From the NCBI GenBank assembly GCA_006937955.1, contig SSNP01000121.1, forward strand, positions 62,001-126,000: DNA of 64,000 bases. The letters are read 5' to 3'. This document shows positions 61,033 to 64,000 of this stretch, in pieces. Position numbers and translations under genes: made by a program. The DNA is from Pachypanchax playfairii. Its lineage: Eukaryota; Chordata; Actinopteri; Cyprinodontiformes; Aplocheilidae. Each line of letters begins with the position of its first letter. Position 1 is the first letter of the stretch. The notes under the pieces are model-generated. The model made no database searches, had not been told where the DNA came from, and saw only the letters and a program-made list of their open reading frames with translations.

Positions 61033-62391
61033 ATGGAGCCGTCACAGCAATCAAGAAAAGTCTCACCGAGCGACGATTTGTCTCGTCACGCCATGAAAAT
61101 GTCGGCTATGAACAACAAAATAATACAAGCTCAAGCTGAAAAATTGTCCAAAAAACTGAAACACTGTGAGTAAAACTATTTGAAATGGTCCGTTTATGTA
61201 GTTTGCTCGTTTATTAACCCGGAAGTTGTAACTTTCCAAAAGTGTCGTAGCAAGTAAGCAAAGAGTAACAGGACGTAATCTATTTTAAAATGTTTTCTAG
61301 TCAATAAAGCAGAGACTAAGTGCCTGATCCGAGAGTTTTACGCTCTTGTGGGGAAACAGGGCAACCCTGTGACAGGAACAAAGGGCCTGGACCGTGGAAA
61401 GTTCAGAGAAATCCTGCACGACATGTTTGACATTACAGACGACCTGATGATGGATGGAGGTATCGATGGGCTGTTGTATCATTTGGAACGTGATTGATGC
61501 ATTTCTGTTCTTTGATTGTGAGGAATTATGTTATAGTTTGAACTTTTCTTAAAATACTTATAAAAAAATGTTGGCTTTATTTTGATTAAAAACATTGTGC
61601 TTAACTGACACAATCAACATGTCATATTGTTTAAAACAGGTCTTTACTGTAAATTTGATGTCAATGTGTATGAAGTTTGGACACTAAAGTGGACAAAAAC
61701 CTCACATAGTCCCAAAGTTTTTAGTTTTCAGTTTTCAGGGTTTTTGACAAGGACGTTGACGGATTTATCAGTCTGGAAGAGTGGCTGGAAGGATTGTCTG
61801 TATTTCTTCGGGGGACCTTAGAGGAAAAAATAAGGCGCAAGTTTTCAGCCTTTCTATTTGTAACACACACACCTACAAACACACACCTGAACTCTCCAGG
61901 TAACAACCATTTCCTTTTCTTTGATTAGATTGCTATCGCGTGTATGACTTGAACAATGACAAGTCAATCTCCAGAGAGGAGATGTTCATCCTGCTGCAAG
62001 GCTGCATAATCAGACCGTCTGCGGAGGAGGACCCCAACGATGCCGTCAAAGAACTGGTGGAGATTGTGATGAAAAAGATGGTAAGAGGTTTGTAGCTGAA
62101 ATTTTAAGGCGTATTTGAGGTTTTTCAAAAGAGAACAACTTATTTCTCACCCTGTAGGATGATGATCACAACGGCTTTGTGTCTCTTGAGGAATATGAAA
62201 ACGTGGTACTCAAGGAGAACTTATGGCTCGAGACCCTTGGAACTTGTCTTCCTGACGAGACGGTAATCGCAAGTTAAAAGCTGCTTGTAGCTTAAACTTC
62301 AGTGACAGAATTTCTCGGTCTTACAGCCTGTTTTCTTCCCTTTCAGACTGTTGAAAAATATGAGCGGCGTGTTTTTCAGGAACAGGAATAA
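61033..62391 (+). CDS. clxn: Calaxin-like EF-hand protein (EFCAB1), outer dynein arm docking
   Basis: Exons are 61033-61165, 61301-61459, 61732-61836, 61929-62080, 62158-62262 and 62347-62391, giving 232 aa (human about 211). Calaxin is a neuronal-calcium-sensor-type protein that binds outer-arm dynein docking sites on motile cilia and controls the beat with calcium. Three canonical EF-hand loops are visible: 103-114 (DKDVDGFISLEE), 139-150 (DLNNDKSISREE) and 184-195 (DDDHNGFVSLEE). Other family marks are FNKAETKCLI, GLDRGKFREIL and FLRGTLEEKI. The first ATG gives about 25 extra N-terminal residues compared with human; ATGs at residues 21, 23 and 26 are alternatives. Intron 3 appears to use a GC donor (GCAAGT at 61837) with an AG acceptor at 61928, the only choice found that keeps the family sequence EEKIRHCYRVYDLN. 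Poly(A) signal at 62435-62440. Confidence 0.92.
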
Positions 62392-62430
62392 TGAAGCAAT
62401 CATACTCAGATGCATTCTTGGCTACAGAGT

Positions 62431-62440
62431 TTTTAATAAA
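62431..62440. terminator. Shared poly(A) signal region between clxn and rbm48
   Basis: TTTTTAATAAA contains AATAAA on the plus strand (for clxn, 44 bp past its stop) and ATTAAA on the minus strand (for rbm48, about 125 bp past its stop). The two genes are convergent with stops 170 bp apart, so their 3'UTRs probably overlap. Confidence 0.5.
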
Positions 62441-62560
62441 CATGTTTGTATTGGTTTACATTTTGACATTGACACACAAAAGATAAATAAAAGAAGCTGG
62501 TACGAAAAACTCTTTTCCAAAGCAGTGGAAGACATTTTTTCCTCAAGAATTTTGTCTGGA

Positions 62561-63945
62561 TCATATGCGACGACGAGGTTTTATCTTTTTCTCTACAGGT
62601 TTAAGTTCTGGAATTGACTCCACCTAAGAAAGAAATTATTGCTTTTACCATAAAGTATAACCTCATTACCATTAAAAATTATAATAAAATGATCAACAGT
62701 TACCTGTTTCAGTGATTTCCTGATCAGGCTGACGGTTGTGTTCAAGGACTCATCCTCCATGTCCAGTTTGGCTTGTTCTGGTAGTTTTGGTCCAATCAAA
62801 GACTCAGTTTCTCTGCAAACATTCGCCGTTTGCTCTGAGGCCTCATCCATTCTGCGTTTCCTGCTGTCTAAGCTTGTGGTTCTCGGGAGAAATCTGAAAA
62901 CAGAAGGCTGGTCTGAGGTCTGTCTGCGTTCTGCGACGTGGCTGCGATCGGAGCAGGGGTGGCTGCTTTCAAAGCGCTCAGCTTCTGGCTGTTCTAAGTT
63001 AGTGACAGCATTATGTAAAGTCCCCATTCTGTCCTCTTTTGGTCCATTTCCATGTTGATTTTTATATCTGAAGGAATACTGTTTTTGAGGAGGTAACGGC
63101 AGCGGAGGGAAGTCTGTATAAAAGCTGTTATCAGAACGTTCTCCCTGAGTTTTATTTTCAGAGGTTGAATCATATCTGGTGACGACCGTGACAGATGTGG
63201 CGGCTGAATCTGATGAAGTTGCTCCCTCGTTTTTTGCTTCTGTTTCTTTTCTTTCTTTTGCTTTATAACAAGATTAAGAAAAAACAGTTTCAATTATACA
63301 GCTGAGGTAAAACATGAAAAAATATCATTTACAAAGGATGCAAATACATCCTATAAATAATTCTTTTACAAATAAAAGGACACAGAAGTAAAAAGCACAA
63401 CATTCATGTGCATTCAGATAAAACACAATAAAACTATGTAAATTTAAGTGTAATTAACTCAAAGGGTTCATTATGTTTGTCTTGTAGCATCAAAATAATA
63501 ACAAAAAGGGTTTTCTTAAAGAATAAACGTTCTCACCTCTGATGCGAGCGGCTCTCATCATATAACTCCTGCGGTCCTGCAGCTTCAGCCTGGTGTCTTC
63601 CACAGTCTCATGTTCAGGGACGTAACACACATGCAGAACGCCACCGTAGAAACTTTTCTCATCCATGTTACGTTTAGCTGCTCTGAAATACAAGATTTGA
63701 ACCAACATGGTTCAGCTGCAAAATGTAACAGGAAAAGTAAGTAACACAAAGTACCTGGCGCTTGTTAGTTTCTGAAACTTGATGAGGTAGACTTCTGTAA
63801 ACTCCTCGGCTGGATACTCATCCAGGGGTCTGTACTCCTCCACGGCACCGTACAGCGCGCACAGCTGGATCAGCTCGGCCATCACACCGATGGCTGGAAC
63901 TCCCTGAACCATCAGGTAACGGGACTCCAGGTTTATGGTGTAGAC
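62561..63945 (-). CDS. rbm48: RNA-binding protein 48 (minor spliceosome factor), 5' end outside window
   Basis: Minus-strand exons in transcript order: 63945-63755, 63682-63537, 63260-62704 and 62623-62561, ending in a stop at 62561-62563. The first exon, with the start codon, lies beyond 64000, because the acceptor at 63946-63947 opens the sequence VYTINLESRYLMVQGVP. RBM48 works with ARMC7 in U12-type intron splicing. The RRM is in exons 2-3 (LYGAVEEYRPLDEYPAEEFT, VYLIKFQKLTSARAAKRNMD, GVLHVCYVPEHETVEDTR). Exon 4 holds a variable linker and the conserved FRFLPRTTSLDSRKRRMDE and LDMEDESLNTTVSLIRKSLK. The 20-residue last exon ends KIKPRRRI, like human QRRRI. Phases are consistent (191, 146, 557, 63 nt). 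Confidence 0.95.
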
Positions 63946-64000
63946 CTGATAATACAGCCGACAGGTATGGAGACTTATTCTACATTGTTAATAAAGCGTT

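Overview
The window is nuclear DNA of a ray-finned fish, probably a percomorph-type teleost. It has vertebrate-style spliced genes with GT-AG introns, long (CA)n tracts, ATCC/GGAT microsatellites, Tc1-like transposons and CpG-rich promoters. It also carries two 10-N assembly gaps (319-328 and 17856-17865). No bacterial, viral or organellar genes were seen.

Layout, left to right: long 5' non-coding region and CpG-rich candidate promoter of ahdc1 (about 0.3-11 kb); ahdc1 CDS (+, 11.08-15.91 kb, three coding exons); a mettl24-like methyltransferase gene (+, 20.2-24.5 kb); wasf2/WAVE2 (+, promoter near 26.9 kb, CDS 28.23-32.86 kb); gpr3 (-, CDS 34.76-35.75 kb, non-coding first exon near 36.7 kb); a decayed Tc1-like element (39.1-40.6 kb); cd164l2 (+, 40.85-43.42 kb); a Tc1-like element split by a 36-bp minisatellite (44.0-46.3 kb); other interspersed repeats (46.3-47.4 kb); sytl1 (+, 50.12-59.08 kb); calaxin-like clxn/efcab1 (+, 61.03-62.39 kb); and rbm48 (-, 62.56-63.95 kb, first exon beyond the right edge). 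I rebuilt every multi-exon CDS from splice sites by hand. All summed exon lengths are multiples of three: ahdc1 1524 aa, mettl24-like 371, wasf2 479, cd164l2 157, sytl1 530, clxn 232.

The block cd164l2-gpr3-wasf2-(mettl24-like)-ahdc1, with sytl1 nearby, matches the human 1p35-36 block SYTL1-CD164L2-GPR3-WASF2-AHDC1. The exception is the mettl24-like gene. In human, METTL24 sits at 6q21 beside CD164, GPR6 and WASF1, which are the paralogues of the genes here. The gene at 20-24.5 kb therefore looks like a METTL24 ohnologue from the vertebrate whole-genome duplications, kept in fish and lost from the mammalian 1p block. This is the most interesting result. Right of sytl1 conserved synteny stops: clxn and rbm48 map to other human chromosomes.

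The genes do not form an operon-like system. Their products act in chromatin or nuclear regulation (AHDC1), a secretory-pathway methyltransferase-like protein (METTL24-like), Arp2/3 actin nucleation (WAVE2), constitutive Gs/cAMP signalling (GPR3), a sialomucin-like membrane protein (CD164L2), Rab27 vesicle tethering (SYTL1), ciliary dynein docking (calaxin) and minor-intron splicing (RBM48). A regulatory theme is visible: good matches to the RFX X-box lie at clxn, cd164l2, sytl1 and in the mettl24-like gene. I found no wholly new system; the rest is repeats, splicing oddities and assembly artefacts.
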